Source: Candidatus Poseidoniales archaeon (GTDB lineage Archaea; Thermoplasmatota; Poseidoniia; Poseidoniales; Poseidoniaceae). From it: DNA of 48,776 nt. Below, piece after piece: positions 17,513-25,706 of the stretch (the stretch's first letter is position 1; every line of letters begins with the position of its first letter). The DNA lies in assembly GCA_012959275.1 (NCBI GenBank), contig DUDM01000048.1:30472-79247 (forward strand), written 5' to 3'. The position numbers and the translations under genes were made by a program. Below the pieces are notes generated by a model. That model did no database searches, had not been told where the DNA came from, and saw only the letters and a program-made list of their open reading frames with translations.

Positions 17513-17672
17513 GTTGGCGTTGGCAAGGCCGATTTAACACATGGTGAAGATAAGTTCCCAAATCAACCGTATCTGATAACTCCTTGGCATTGCGGCGGGT
17601 TCATAGGTAATTGGTTGGAGCCGGCCGTGGACGTAAGGCGTTGACTGTCTTATCGGCCTTGGAGTGAGATGG
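17513..17672. promoter_or_regulatory. Divergent promoter region between RND exporter and valS with mirrored decamers
   Basis: A 160-base gap with no gene. The 10-mer ATCGGCCTTG occurs on the plus strand at 17652-17661 and on the minus strand at 17533-17524. Each copy ends exactly 11 bases before its gene's start (ATG 17673 and ATG 17512). For valS the bases GGAGTGA (17661-17667) at the motif end form a Shine-Dalgarno site. The copies may be a shared leader or operator element, or may have arisen by chance. No tRNA is present. Confidence 0.4.
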
Positions 17673-20144
17673 ATGGCAAAGCCCCGCCTGCCTGAGAAAA
17701 GATGGACCGTGGACCTTGAAAAGAGAATCCAAGAAGAACATTATTCTGATTCAGGATATGACCTTCGATATGGATTCAATCCCGATTCAGGCAAAGAAAT
17801 CTTCGTTATTGATACCCCTCCCCCATACCCCTCTGGTACATGGCATATTGGCGCTGTTGCGCAATATTCGATGATTGATGTTATCGCAAGGAGTCAAAGA
17901 CTATTGGGCAAGGAAGTGTTCTTTCCTTGGGGGGTGGATAGAAACGGTATCAACATTGAATTTACTGTTGAAAAGAAACACGGAAAGAAGATGAGAACCT
18001 ATGATAGAGGTGATTTCATCCACCTTTGTAGAGAGACAATTGAGGAGTTTACTCAAGCAATGCGCGATACTGCAGCAAGAGTGGGACTTTCATGTGACTT
18101 TTCAAGGGAATATTTGACGGATTCACCGGAATACCGAGCAGTAACTCAATCAATATTTTCTAAATTATTCAAGATGGGAGAAATCATCGAAGATTTACGG
18201 CCAAATATCTATGACCCAGTTGAAAAAACCACTATCGCAGATGCTGAAGTTGAGCGTATTAACCGCATGAGCAAATTGGTCGATGTAAAGTGGCAAACTG
18301 AAGATGGTGAGGAAGTCATTATTTCAACCACCAGACCTGAATTGATATGTGCTTGCGGTATTGTTGCAGTCCATCCTGATGACGACCGTTATTCTCACCT
18401 TATTGGTAAAAAAATCATCCTGCCAGTAGAAGTTGAAGGTAGAGACAATTTCGTAAACATAACAACACACCCTTCGGTGAAATCCGAGTTTGGAAGTGGA
18501 GTCTTGATGGTTTGTTCTTTTGGCGACCAAAATGACGTTGCAGTCTTCCGTGAACTTGCATTGAAGCCATTTCAGGCTATTGACCTCGATGGATGCATGA
18601 CTTCAATTTCCGGCCCTTTGGCTGGAATGAAAGTAAAGGACGCCCGTGAATCGGTTATTGAAAGCCTAGAACAACAAGGTCGCATTCACCAAATCCAAGA
18701 AAAAGAACAGGAAGTCCCAGTCAGTGAGAGAGGCAAAAACCCCGTTGAAACAATCTTACTCAAGGAATGGTATGTGCGACAAACCCACATTCAAGAAAGG
18801 ATGAAAGAGCATATCGAGCAAATAAATTTCGTGCCACCTAGAAACAAGCAATTCCTTCTAGATTGGATGCAAAATATCAGTATTGATTGGCCCATCAGCC
18901 GAAGACGCTGGTACCATACTGAAATCCCAATTTGGTATTCCGAGGATGAAAGTAAAATCATTGTTGCTCCTTCTGGCACCTATGTTCAACCATGGAGAGA
19001 AGAACCTCCTTCTGGTTCGGAAGTACTCGACAGAGAGAGCAGAGAAATGCTTGGAAGTTGGGATGAGTTGAAGGATGATTTAGGTGAGGTAGTTGGTGAG
19101 TCTAAGGTATTTGATACATGGATGGATTCATCTAATTCCAATCTTTTCGTCAGTGGCTATCTAAATCAACCGGAAGTATTCGACAAGGCATTCCCAACTA
19201 GTTTGAGGCCACAAGGAAAAGAAATTGTCCGAACTTGGCTTTACTATACTTTGCTTAAGAGTACCTTATTACTCGATAAGCCAGGTTTTTCAAATGTCTG
19301 GATTGATGGACTTGGAATGGACCCTTGGGGCCGTAAAATGAGTAAATCTCTTGGAAATGGAATTGATGCTGATACGGTTTTGGAATGCGGCGCTAGTGGG
19401 CGAACCGGAAGTTGGAAAATCAAGGGTACAGACGGAAAGCAAGTGCAATTAAAGGCCAATAAAATTGGCAGTGAATGCTTTCGCCTTTGGAAAGCATGTG
19501 ATGCCCAAGTTGGAGATGACTTCCACATCAATCCTGAGGAGATCGAAGCCAAGTATTTTGGAGTCTTGACCAAATTATTCAATGTGGCACGTTTTGCGAG
19601 CCAATTCGAAGTTCCTGATGATTTGGACAGCATCCCAAGCCAACTCAACATTGAGGATAGATGGATACTCTCAGAGTTTTCAATGTGCATGTCTCAGGTT
19701 CAAGAAAATTGGTCAGCATTGGATATTTACAGTGCTACTCAAGAATTGAAAAATTTCGGCACTGGAATCCTACCTAGTCATTGGTTGGAGATGGCCAAGA
19801 CTCGTCTTTATGATGGCGACCAAGCCGCAGCTTGGACTATTCACAGAATTGTTCGAGACTTCATGGCTGCCTTCTCCCCTGTGTGTCCATTTTTCAGCCA
19901 CCACATCACCTCAACTCTGTACGAGAGCAGTGCTGTAGACGTTCGTGAATTCCCTGAAACTCCAATAGTTTGTGATTCAGACTTATGTGCATTAAGCAAT
20001 TCAATTCAAGAGTTTAACAGTGCAACATGGAAACAAAAAAAGGATGCAGGTCTATCATTGAATGCGCCGATTGAAGGAATCTCAATCCCTGCGGATTTAG
20101 TTGATTTTACCGAGGTATTGACCGCTATGCACAAACTTGAGTGA
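17673..20144 (+). CDS. valS: Valyl-tRNA synthetase, archaeal type
   Basis: Charges tRNA-Val; class I synthetase of 823 residues. The nucleotide-binding motif follows TPPPYPSG and reads HIGA (58-61) rather than HIGH. The KMSKS motif is intact (about 555-559). LRPQGKEIVRTW and WMDSSNSNLF mark it as ValRS rather than IleRS, and IGSECFRLWKACDAQVGDD is an archaeal ValRS feature. The editing domain TTRPEL is present. Cysteines expected in the zinc knuckles are absent (EVPVSERGKNP, IWYSEDESK, IYDPVEKTT). The frame opens at GTG 17664, but GGAGTGA lies 5 bases before ATG 17673, so that start is preferred. Its stop lies 1 base from the convergent dinB stop. Confidence 0.92.
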   Translation: MAKPRLPEKRWTVDLEKRIQEEHYSDSGYDLRYGFNPDSGKEIFVIDTPPPYPSGTWHIGAVAQYSMIDVIARSQRLLGKEVFFPWGVDRNGINIEFTVEKKHGKKMRTYDRGDFIHLCRETIEEFTQAMRDTAARVGLSCDFSREYLTDSPEYRAVTQSIFSKLFKMGEIIEDLRPNIYDPVEKTTIADAEVERINRMSKLVDVKWQTEDGEEVIISTTRPELICACGIVAVHPDDDRYSHLIGKKIILPVEVEGRDNFVNITTHPSVKSEFGSGVLMVCSFGDQNDVAVFRELALKPFQAIDLDGCMTSISGPLAGMKVKDARESVIESLEQQGRIHQIQEKEQEVPVSERGKNPVETILLKEWYVRQTHIQERMKEHIEQINFVPPRNKQFLLDWMQNISIDWPISRRRWYHTEIPIWYSEDESKIIVAPSGTYVQPWREEPPSGSEVLDRESREMLGSWDELKDDLGEVVGESKVFDTWMDSSNSNLFVSGYLNQPEVFDKAFPTSLRPQGKEIVRTWLYYTLLKSTLLLDKPGFSNVWIDGLGMDPWGRKMSKSLGNGIDADTVLECGASGRTGSWKIKGTDGKQVQLKANKIGSECFRLWKACDAQVGDDFHINPEEIEAKYFGVLTKLFNVARFASQFEVPDDLDSIPSQLNIEDRWILSEFSMCMSQVQENWSALDIYSATQELKNFGTGILPSHWLEMAKTRLYDGDQAAAWTIHRIVRDFMAAFSPVCPFFSHHITSTLYESSAVDVREFPETPIVCDSDLCALSNSIQEFNSATWKQKKDAGLSLNAPIEGISIPADLVDFTEVLTAMHKLE

Positions 20145-20145
20145 C

Positions 20146-21261
20146 TCATTCTTCTTCGTTGAAAAGAATAGTTTGCTTGCTTGCTTGCATATCCAATTGG
20201 CCGACTCTAAAGCCAACCAAACGGACCGGCCGTTGTTGTTCACAATTTTCTGCAAATAAGCGATGAGCAAGCCTGCGAAATACCGATATTTCATCCATGG
20301 CAACCGGAATTGAACGATGAACTGTATGGGTTTCAAAGCCCTTGTAGCGAATTTTAACTTCTACTAACCGAGCACAGATTTGCATTCTTTTCATTCGCTC
20401 AAAGACTCCATCGATTAAAATATCAAGTCTTTTTAAAATAAGTTCCACATCAGTAGTATCTTGGGAAAATGTATGTTCTTTTCCAATTGATTTTCGACTT
20501 CTCAGCGGGCTAACATCATTGGAAGTGTTCCCTTCTACCACCTTAATCATCCACTTTGCACTCCTCTCTGAAATGGCCCTGCTAAGTGCTAATTCTCCCA
20601 TCGAATAAGCTTCGTCCATTGTCTCAATTCCACATTCAGCCAAACGAGTTGCTGATGCCGGACCAATTCCAGGCACGGCGCGACAGGCTCTTTGTGTGAA
20701 AAATTCCATCACCTGTTCAGGCCTTGTTATGTGGATACCTGCAGGTTTGTTTTCTTCACTTCCCATTTTTGCAACGATGCGGGTTGGGCCAATGCCAAAA
20801 CTTGAACCAAGTTGTAGTTTTTCTTTAATTTCCGATTGCAACTGTCTTGCCAATGCCAATGCTTTATCCCAATCACCTTTGACATAATCAGTCACATCCA
20901 AATATGCCTCATCAATACTCGCTTGCTCAAATTTATCGGCACATCTCGCTAATATTTCCATAACTTTACGACTCGCCCGTCGATATAATCCACGCGTACT
21001 TATCATGTATAATCCGGCCCCATGGGGTGCTCCGGGGCATCGCCTCCATGCTTCTGAAATTGGCATCGCTGAATGTATTCCATATTTTCGAGCAGCATAA
21101 TTGCATGTTGAGACGATGCCTCGTCCCCTGCCACCTTGGGGGTCTGATCCTAAAATTAACGGCACATCGGGGTCAAGGTCATGGTGCAGAGTTTCTACTG
21201 CAGCGAAAAAAGCATCCATGTCACAATGGATGATAATTCGCTCTTCATTCACGGTTGTCAC
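20146..21261 (-). CDS. dinB: DNA polymerase IV (Y-family translesion polymerase)
   Basis: 371 residues. Copies damaged DNA with low fidelity. The palm metal ligands are seen in IIHCDMDAFFAAVE (N-terminus) and ASIDEAYLDVTDYV (near 105). Finger residues YAARKYGIHSAMPI, the helix-hairpin-helix thumb ACRAVPGIGPASATRLAECGI in part, and the little finger with RKSIGKEHTFSQD follow. Length and order match Dpo4/DinB. The protein has a C-terminal LVGFRVGQLDMQ followed by an acidic NEEE end; a PIP-like motif QTILF sits just before it and probably tethers it to PCNA. The start lies 4 bases after the stop of the nitroreductase gene, suggesting one transcript. Confidence 0.95.
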   Translation of the reverse strand: MTTVNEERIIIHCDMDAFFAAVETLHHDLDPDVPLILGSDPQGGRGRGIVSTCNYAARKYGIHSAMPISEAWRRCPGAPHGAGLYMISTRGLYRRASRKVMEILARCADKFEQASIDEAYLDVTDYVKGDWDKALALARQLQSEIKEKLQLGSSFGIGPTRIVAKMGSEENKPAGIHITRPEQVMEFFTQRACRAVPGIGPASATRLAECGIETMDEAYSMGELALSRAISERSAKWMIKVVEGNTSNDVSPLRSRKSIGKEHTFSQDTTDVELILKRLDILIDGVFERMKRMQICARLVEVKIRYKGFETHTVHRSIPVAMDEISVFRRLAHRLFAENCEQQRPVRLVGFRVGQLDMQASKQTILFNEEE

Positions 21262-21265
21262 CTAA

Positions 21266-21952
21266 TTATTCAAACCAGATACTGACTTCATCAAGGGATT
21301 TTCTTTGCAAGTCAGGTACTTGTGCATCTTCTGCTGGATATCCAACAGGCATCAATAATATCGCCGATTCGTGTTCTGGGCGCTCGAGAATTTGGCGCAA
21401 GAATCCCATTGGTGAAGGAGTATGAGTCAATGTGCACAAGCCCATTTTATGAATCGCTGAGATGAACATACCAGCCGCAATTCCAACCGATTCTGTAGCG
21501 TAATAGGTTGGCCCCCATTCTCCATTATCACGCAACCTTTTGCTTTGTTTGAATAGAATAACCAACCATGGTGCGGTGGTGATGTGTTCCTTGATATGGT
21601 CTGTTCCCAAGGGTTCCAATAATTCTGCCCAGGCATCGGGCATTCTTCCTTGGTACGTTTTCAATTCTTCTTCTTCAGCCGCAACTCTAATTTTTTGTTT
21701 CAACTCTTGATTGGAGATTACTACGAATGTCCACGGTTGTAGATGGGCGCCGCTTGGAGCAGTGCTAGCACTTTTAATCGCTAATTCCAATAATCTCTTA
21801 GGCACTTCTTTGTCGCTGAATTGCCGAGTAGTTCTTCGCTCCTTCATTTCGCCATATGTGGCCTCAGCCAATCGCAGCATTTCTTCCACTTCCATTTCGT
21901 TGAATTGCAGTGGGATGAATCCGTCCATGCAGCCAACAGGGGCTTCGTACAT
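21266..21952 (-). CDS. Nitroreductase-family flavoenzyme, iodotyrosine deiodinase-like
   Basis: 228 residues of the FMN nitroreductase fold: RRTTRQFSD (FMN arginines), TAPSGAHLQPWTFVV, and TPSPMGFLRQILERPEHESAILLMPVGYP. The whole layout parallels vertebrate iodotyrosine deiodinase rather than BluB or NfsB. The IYD substrate-clamping residues Glu, Tyr and Lys occur at E96, Y100 and K121 with the same spacing (4 and 21) as in human IYD (E157, Y161, K182). Such enzymes reductively dehalogenate halotyrosines; bacterial members do this too. Substrate here is inferred. ATG 21928 or 21895 are alternative starts. It is followed after 4 bases by dinB. The N-terminus is overlapped by the small frame upstream. 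Confidence 0.85.
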   Translation of the reverse strand: MYEAPVGCMDGFIPLQFNEMEVEEMLRLAEATYGEMKERRTTRQFSDKEVPKRLLELAIKSASTAPSGAHLQPWTFVVISNQELKQKIRVAAEEEELKTYQGRMPDAWAELLEPLGTDHIKEHITTAPWLVILFKQSKRLRDNGEWGPTYYATESVGIAAGMFISAIHKMGLCTLTHTPSPMGFLRQILERPEHESAILLMPVGYPAEDAQVPDLQRKSLDEVSIWFE

Positions 21953-22172
21953 AGAACACTTTCACTTTCAGGATTACCCGTAGTGTTTCTTTGCCGACTA
22001 GCGAGAAGGCAGAGGTTCGGCGTTCTCGTTCTTCTCTCATCATGCCATCAAAGGCGGGGGGGTCTTCGATGTGACCTCGCCAAGTTGGTACTGTTCTTCC
22101 CATACTCTTCTTTGCCAGCCAAGGGTCTACCTTTGTTTTGCGGGGGGTGGCGCAGAAAGTGAAAGTATTCAT
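21864..22172 (-). CDS. Possible small protein upstream of the nitroreductase
   Basis: An open frame of up to 102 residues from ATG 22172 fills the otherwise empty 243-base gap and runs 89 bases into the nitroreductase in another frame. Its first ~65 residues look protein-like, and the stretch MGRTVPTWRGHIED resembles an N-terminal motif (GRTVPTxR) that I associate with small uncharacterised archaeal proteins. The remainder (after ~residue 70) may be only the antiphase of the neighbour. If the neighbour starts at 21895, the overlap shrinks. It could be a real gene, a decayed one, or one with a frameshift near its end. Confidence 0.4.
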   Translation of the reverse strand: MNTFTFCATPRKTKVDPWLAKKSMGRTVPTWRGHIEDPPAFDGMMREERERRTSAFSLVGKETLRVILKVKVFYVRSPCWLHGRIHPTAIQRNGSGRNAAIG

Positions 22173-22195
22173 CAACCCTGCCACGATGGCAAATC

Positions 22196-22825
22196 ATGGT
22201 GGGCAAGCGAAGTGATTCAACAAAGGAATATTGGCAATCTATATATTCATCAAAATCAGCCCAAGAAGTAGGTTGGTTTCAGGCACAGCATGAGGTTAGT
22301 ATAGAATTCATTAACAACTCAGAAATTGCCAAAGATGCAAGAATCTTGGATGTAGGGAGTGGAGCCACTACTCTACTTGATGACTTGTTGAAAGAAGGCT
22401 ACAGCAACATTATGGCGATGGATATTAGTGCTTCTGCTTTGGCAGTAAGTAAGCAAAGATTAGCAGACTTAATCACATGGAAAGTTGCAGACATCACCCA
22501 TCCTTTGGATATTGAAGAAAACTCAATTGATTTATGGCATGACCGAGCAGTGCTACATTTCTTCACATCAAATATGGAAAAACAAGGTTATTTGGAGAAC
22601 CTAAAGAAGGTTGTGAAAGGAGGTGGTTTTGTCCTCATCGAGACTTTTTCACCAGAAGGTGCGCCGCAATGTTCAGGCTTAGATTTGCAACGATATAATG
22701 AGGAAATGCTAGAGCGATTTTTAGGTTCAGATTTTGAATTGATTCTGTTTAAGAGACATATCCATTCAACTCCTTCAGGGGGTGAGCGGCCTTATGTTTC
22801 GACTCTTTTCAGGCGACGCGAGTAG
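22196..22825 (+). CDS. Class I SAM-dependent methyltransferase
   Basis: 209 residues with a Rossmann methyltransferase core. Motif I is ILDVGSGATTLLDDLL, followed by the acidic ribose-binding residue in IMAMDISASAL. VADITHPL, the DLWHDRAVLHFF motif IV and KGGGFVLIETFSPEG follow. The N-terminus, YWQSIYSSKSAQEVGWFQ, is of the type found in METTL12/CS-KMT-like and thiopurine-type methyltransferases. The substrate cannot be assigned; small molecules or a protein lysine are both possible. Its 3' end overlaps serA (convergent) by 17 bases. No clear Shine-Dalgarno site lies before ATG 22196, so a leaderless message is possible. Confidence 0.85.
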   Translation: MVGKRSDSTKEYWQSIYSSKSAQEVGWFQAQHEVSIEFINNSEIAKDARILDVGSGATTLLDDLLKEGYSNIMAMDISASALAVSKQRLADLITWKVADITHPLDIEENSIDLWHDRAVLHFFTSNMEKQGYLENLKKVVKGGGFVLIETFSPEGAPQCSGLDLQRYNEEMLERFLGSDFELILFKRHIHSTPSGGERPYVSTLFRRRE

Positions 22826-23777
22826 CGATATCCTCACCTATTAAGGCAGCATTAACGGCATCAGCAATGTCCATTCCCACCCTGACTTGAGCTTCCAAAG
22901 TTGCTGCTCCGATATGAGGGGTGCCATGGAAGCCTGAATGTTGTAATAGTGGGTTTTCAGGGTCAACTGGTTCAACCTCAAAGACATCGAGAGCAAGAGT
23001 AGTCAATTCACCTGACTCCAAGGCAGCCAATGCCGCCTCTTCATCGACAATACCTCCACGGGCACAATTCACTATGTGATTACCACACGCAACCCCATCC
23101 TTGCCTAATTGAGGCATCAAAGCCAACCTTTGTGCATTGACTAAATGATATGTTTCTTCGGTCAGGTTGCAATGGATGGTGATATGGGTGCACATTCTGA
23201 ATAAATCATCTACATCATCGTGCACATGGGCCCCAAGTTGTTCTGCGATTTGGTTTGGTAAATATGGGTCATAAGCATGAATCTCCATTCCAAAAGCCTT
23301 AGCCATCATTGCAACTCCTTGAGCGATTCTTCCAAAACCCACGAACCCAAGCCTCTTTCCTGAAATCTCACTCCCGCTCATCAGTTTCTTCTCCCATAGG
23401 CCCGCTTTCAGACTTTGGTTGGAGACTGCTAGTTTTCTTGTTGAGGCTAATAGGTGGGCTATGGTCAATTCAACCACACTTTTAGTTGATGCACGCGGTG
23501 CATTGACAACGATAATTCCAGCCTCAGTTGCTGCATTTAGGTCGATATTGTCTACTCCAACTCCGGCTCTACCAATTACCTTCAGACCTTTACTCTCGCT
23601 GATTACCTGTTCTGTTAATTTGGTTGCAGACCTGACGATAATTGCATCAAACCCTTGTAAGGCGCCGTATTCTAGCATTTCTTTTTTAATAAATCCTTCA
23701 ACCACTTCATTTCCCAATGATTCGAGATGTTTTACTGCCTGACTATCCATTCCATCGACCACTGCAATGCGTGCCAT
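22809..23777 (-). CDS. serA: D-3-phosphoglycerate dehydrogenase, short form without ACT domain
   Basis: Catalyses the first step of serine synthesis, NAD-dependent oxidation of 3-phosphoglycerate. 322 residues of the D-isomer-specific 2-hydroxyacid dehydrogenase fold: GRAGVGVDNID, NAPRASTKSVVELTIAHLL, the NAD motif GFVGFGRIAQGVA, the catalytic arginine in NCARGGIVDEEAAL, the glutamate in DVFEVEP and the histidine in TPHIGAATLEAQ. There is no C-terminal ACT or intervening domain, so serine feedback is not expected through that route. ATG 23777 (MARIAVVDG) fits the family start; the frame opens at 23804. A general hydroxyacid dehydrogenase is possible, but ANAPxxNxxS-type motifs favour SerA. 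Confidence 0.88.
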   Translation of the reverse strand: MARIAVVDGMDSQAVKHLESLGNEVVEGFIKKEMLEYGALQGFDAIIVRSATKLTEQVISESKGLKVIGRAGVGVDNIDLNAATEAGIIVVNAPRASTKSVVELTIAHLLASTRKLAVSNQSLKAGLWEKKLMSGSEISGKRLGFVGFGRIAQGVAMMAKAFGMEIHAYDPYLPNQIAEQLGAHVHDDVDDLFRMCTHITIHCNLTEETYHLVNAQRLALMPQLGKDGVACGNHIVNCARGGIVDEEAALAALESGELTTLALDVFEVEPVDPENPLLQHSGFHGTPHIGAATLEAQVRVGMDIADAVNAALIGEDIATRVA

Positions 23778-23857
23778 ACCCAGTTGTCTTTTGGATAATG
23801 TCAATGAACCTTGTCCTTGGCCAATAGCCTCATCAAATAACAGCGCTACGCATTAAC

Positions 23858-25012
23858 ATGCAGGAACTTAATCTCGAGGCTCTGCTTTGGTCAATTGCAA
23901 TATTGGCTCTTCCTTTATTGATGGCTATTCCAGCACGATTAGTTTGGCACATGTATGTTGGCAAGAGCCTTGACCAGCAAGAATACAGGGCTAAAGTTAG
24001 GTCAATTCTTGATAGCGGTCAATCATTGGAAAGGCACCGTGAAAAATTGGGTGATGAGGCAAGACAACGTAATATTACTATTGAACGAGTTAGATTAATC
24101 GAAACGGATGTTCTTTTCCCCCTTGGTCTTCATCACTTTATTTTACTTCCAGCATTGATTATTTTACCTGTTGCAGTATTACTTGCTTCACCATTATTCT
24201 TGCTTGTATTGCCTTTGATGGCCTTCACTGAATGGATATTAATTGACAGGAAAGTGTTGGTATCTTCTTTGAAATATCTACAGGATTGGACAAAGTGGGG
24301 GATTATTCATATTCCACAAGTGCACAGAGATCATGACAAATTGCGTCAAGATTTAGTCTCATTTCACCGCATGCCACGCTCGGTATTCTTAGGACTATTT
24401 GCTTGGTTAATCGTCCATTGGAGTCTTAGAAGTGATTTTTGGGTGGAATTTTTAATTTCAGGGGTTATTTATCTTGTCATGTTATCCGTACTGGAAGTAA
24501 TTTCTAATGCCATCGCCGCGGAATTAGTTTTTGCTGATGCCTCAAGAACTAGTTTAATTCAAGTTGAGGCTTGGGCTGAATCATACATCAATCCACTTGT
24601 TGGAGTAGGATTGTTATTCCTTTTAGGAAGAGATTTGATGGCAGAAGCCAGAGGTGGAAACCCCATTCTTTTCGCACTGACAGTGCTATTGGTTTTGTTC
24701 TCAGTTACTGTTGTAGGAATGGCAGTAGAAATTGGCTATGCTCAAAGGCGAGGTAATAAAGTAAGGGATACTTTTGCCAAACAGGTCGTTGAAGTCCTTG
24801 ACCCAGTATCATATTCATTCAATCGTCATGAAGACCGATTATTATTGCATGCGGAATGCTCTATGCAAGATAGATTATTGGGCAAAGCAATCATCAAAGA
24901 ACGTGATGCAGTAACATTTGGGATGATTGATAATCTACCAAGTCGCCTAGATACTGAAGACTCTGCAATGCCGACTCGCCCAGATATTTCATTCCTCACT
25001 CAAGAGGAGTGA
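23858..25012 (+). CDS. Polytopic membrane protein of unknown function
   Basis: 384 residues, family not recognised. An N-terminal helix (ILALPLLMAIPARLVWHMYV) is followed by a soluble charged segment of ~60 residues. Two helices (LLPALIILPVAVLLASPLFLLVL and neighbour) come near 100-130. A cytoplasmic stretch rich in basic residues precedes at least three or four further helices between ~175 and 300 (FLGLFAWLIVHWSL, FLISGVIYLVMLSVLEVI, INPLVGVGLLFLLG, LTVLLVLFSVTVVGMAV). The C-terminal ~85 residues are soluble (HEDRLLLHAECSMQDRLLG). It shares a divergent promoter region with serA and converges on ygfZ, overlapping by 17 bases. Function unknown. Confidence 0.75.
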   Translation: MQELNLEALLWSIAILALPLLMAIPARLVWHMYVGKSLDQQEYRAKVRSILDSGQSLERHREKLGDEARQRNITIERVRLIETDVLFPLGLHHFILLPALIILPVAVLLASPLFLLVLPLMAFTEWILIDRKVLVSSLKYLQDWTKWGIIHIPQVHRDHDKLRQDLVSFHRMPRSVFLGLFAWLIVHWSLRSDFWVEFLISGVIYLVMLSVLEVISNAIAAELVFADASRTSLIQVEAWAESYINPLVGVGLLFLLGRDLMAEARGGNPILFALTVLLVLFSVTVVGMAVEIGYAQRRGNKVRDTFAKQVVEVLDPVSYSFNRHEDRLLLHAECSMQDRLLGKAIIKERDAVTFGMIDNLPSRLDTEDSAMPTRPDISFLTQEE

Positions 25013-25706
25013 TGACTGCCAAACCATGGTTATTTGTGGTGCTGGTGACGCCATTTATCCCTACTTCCAAGTCACCACCTTTTACAAGAATTAACTGTTT
25101 TCCTTTCTTTCCTCGACTCTGCATTCTTGCCAAAACTTCTTGTCCAAGATAGCATCCTTTTGTCTCACTAACAAGGTGCTTCAATCCAATATTGTAGGGA
25201 GTGAATTTTGCAGTTAATTCAGCAGGCCCAGGCCGCAATGCCTTGATTCTTTTTTCTTCCAAACAAGTTTCATTAAGTCCTTCTATAAATTTGGATGTTG
25301 ATTTTTGTTTCGATAGTACTACTAATGTAAATGGACCATCTGATACTAAAGTAGCGCCATTTCTTGTAGTCCAAACTTCACTATCATGGTTTTCATTAAG
25401 ACGGATAAATTGGTTTAATGTGCTTGAATCTGTTATCTCTACTGCATCTAGATTTGAACGTTGCAAAAGGTGAGTTAGCAGCCTTGAATGATTAGCCTGA
25501 TGGCCGATAATGAAAGTCGCTTCTTCCATTTGACCGATTATTACTAAGTCAATTATTCGGGCATTGATATCTGTGAAAATAGTTTCAATAGTTTGACCTA
25601 CTTCCAAGGAGTCAGCCTTGTTGGTGGATAGGTTATTGATGAATGATAATCTATTCTTACCTCGAATAATCAGTAGAGTGCGTTCTTCAAAACTGAAGCC
25701 ATTCAT
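24996..25706 (-). CDS. ygfZ: YgfZ/GcvT-like folate-binding protein for Fe-S protein maintenance
   Basis: 236 residues resembling the folate-binding YgfZ/IBA57 branch of the GcvT fold. The diagnostic motif KGCYLGQE lies at 183-190 (Cys185), followed by ARMQSRGK. In other organisms this family helps A-type carriers mature particular 4Fe-4S enzymes. It is encoded directly after the A-type carrier gene, with an ATGA overlap if the start is ATG 25706 rather than the 25724 frame start, and this supports both the start and the function. Fe-S clients in this window include the radical-SAM enzymes MqnC and QueE. The 3' end overlaps a convergent membrane gene by 17 bases. Confidence 0.88.
   Translation of the reverse strand: MNGFSFEERTLLIIRGKNRLSFINNLSTNKADSLEVGQTIETIFTDINARIIDLVIIGQMEEATFIIGHQANHSRLLTHLLQRSNLDAVEITDSSTLNQFIRLNENHDSEVWTTRNGATLVSDGPFTLVVLSKQKSTSKFIEGLNETCLEEKRIKALRPGPAELTAKFTPYNIGLKHLVSETKGCYLGQEVLARMQSRGKKGKQLILVKGGDLEVGINGVTSTTNNHGLAVITPLE

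Noticed and set aside
17513-17663. tRNA or small RNA gene between the RND and valS genes
   Set aside because: No cloverleaf or stable long stem beyond the decamer repeat could be found.
17673-20144. Isoleucyl-tRNA synthetase
   Set aside because: LRPQGKEIVRTW in place of the IleRS EGxDQTRGWF motif marks it as ValRS.
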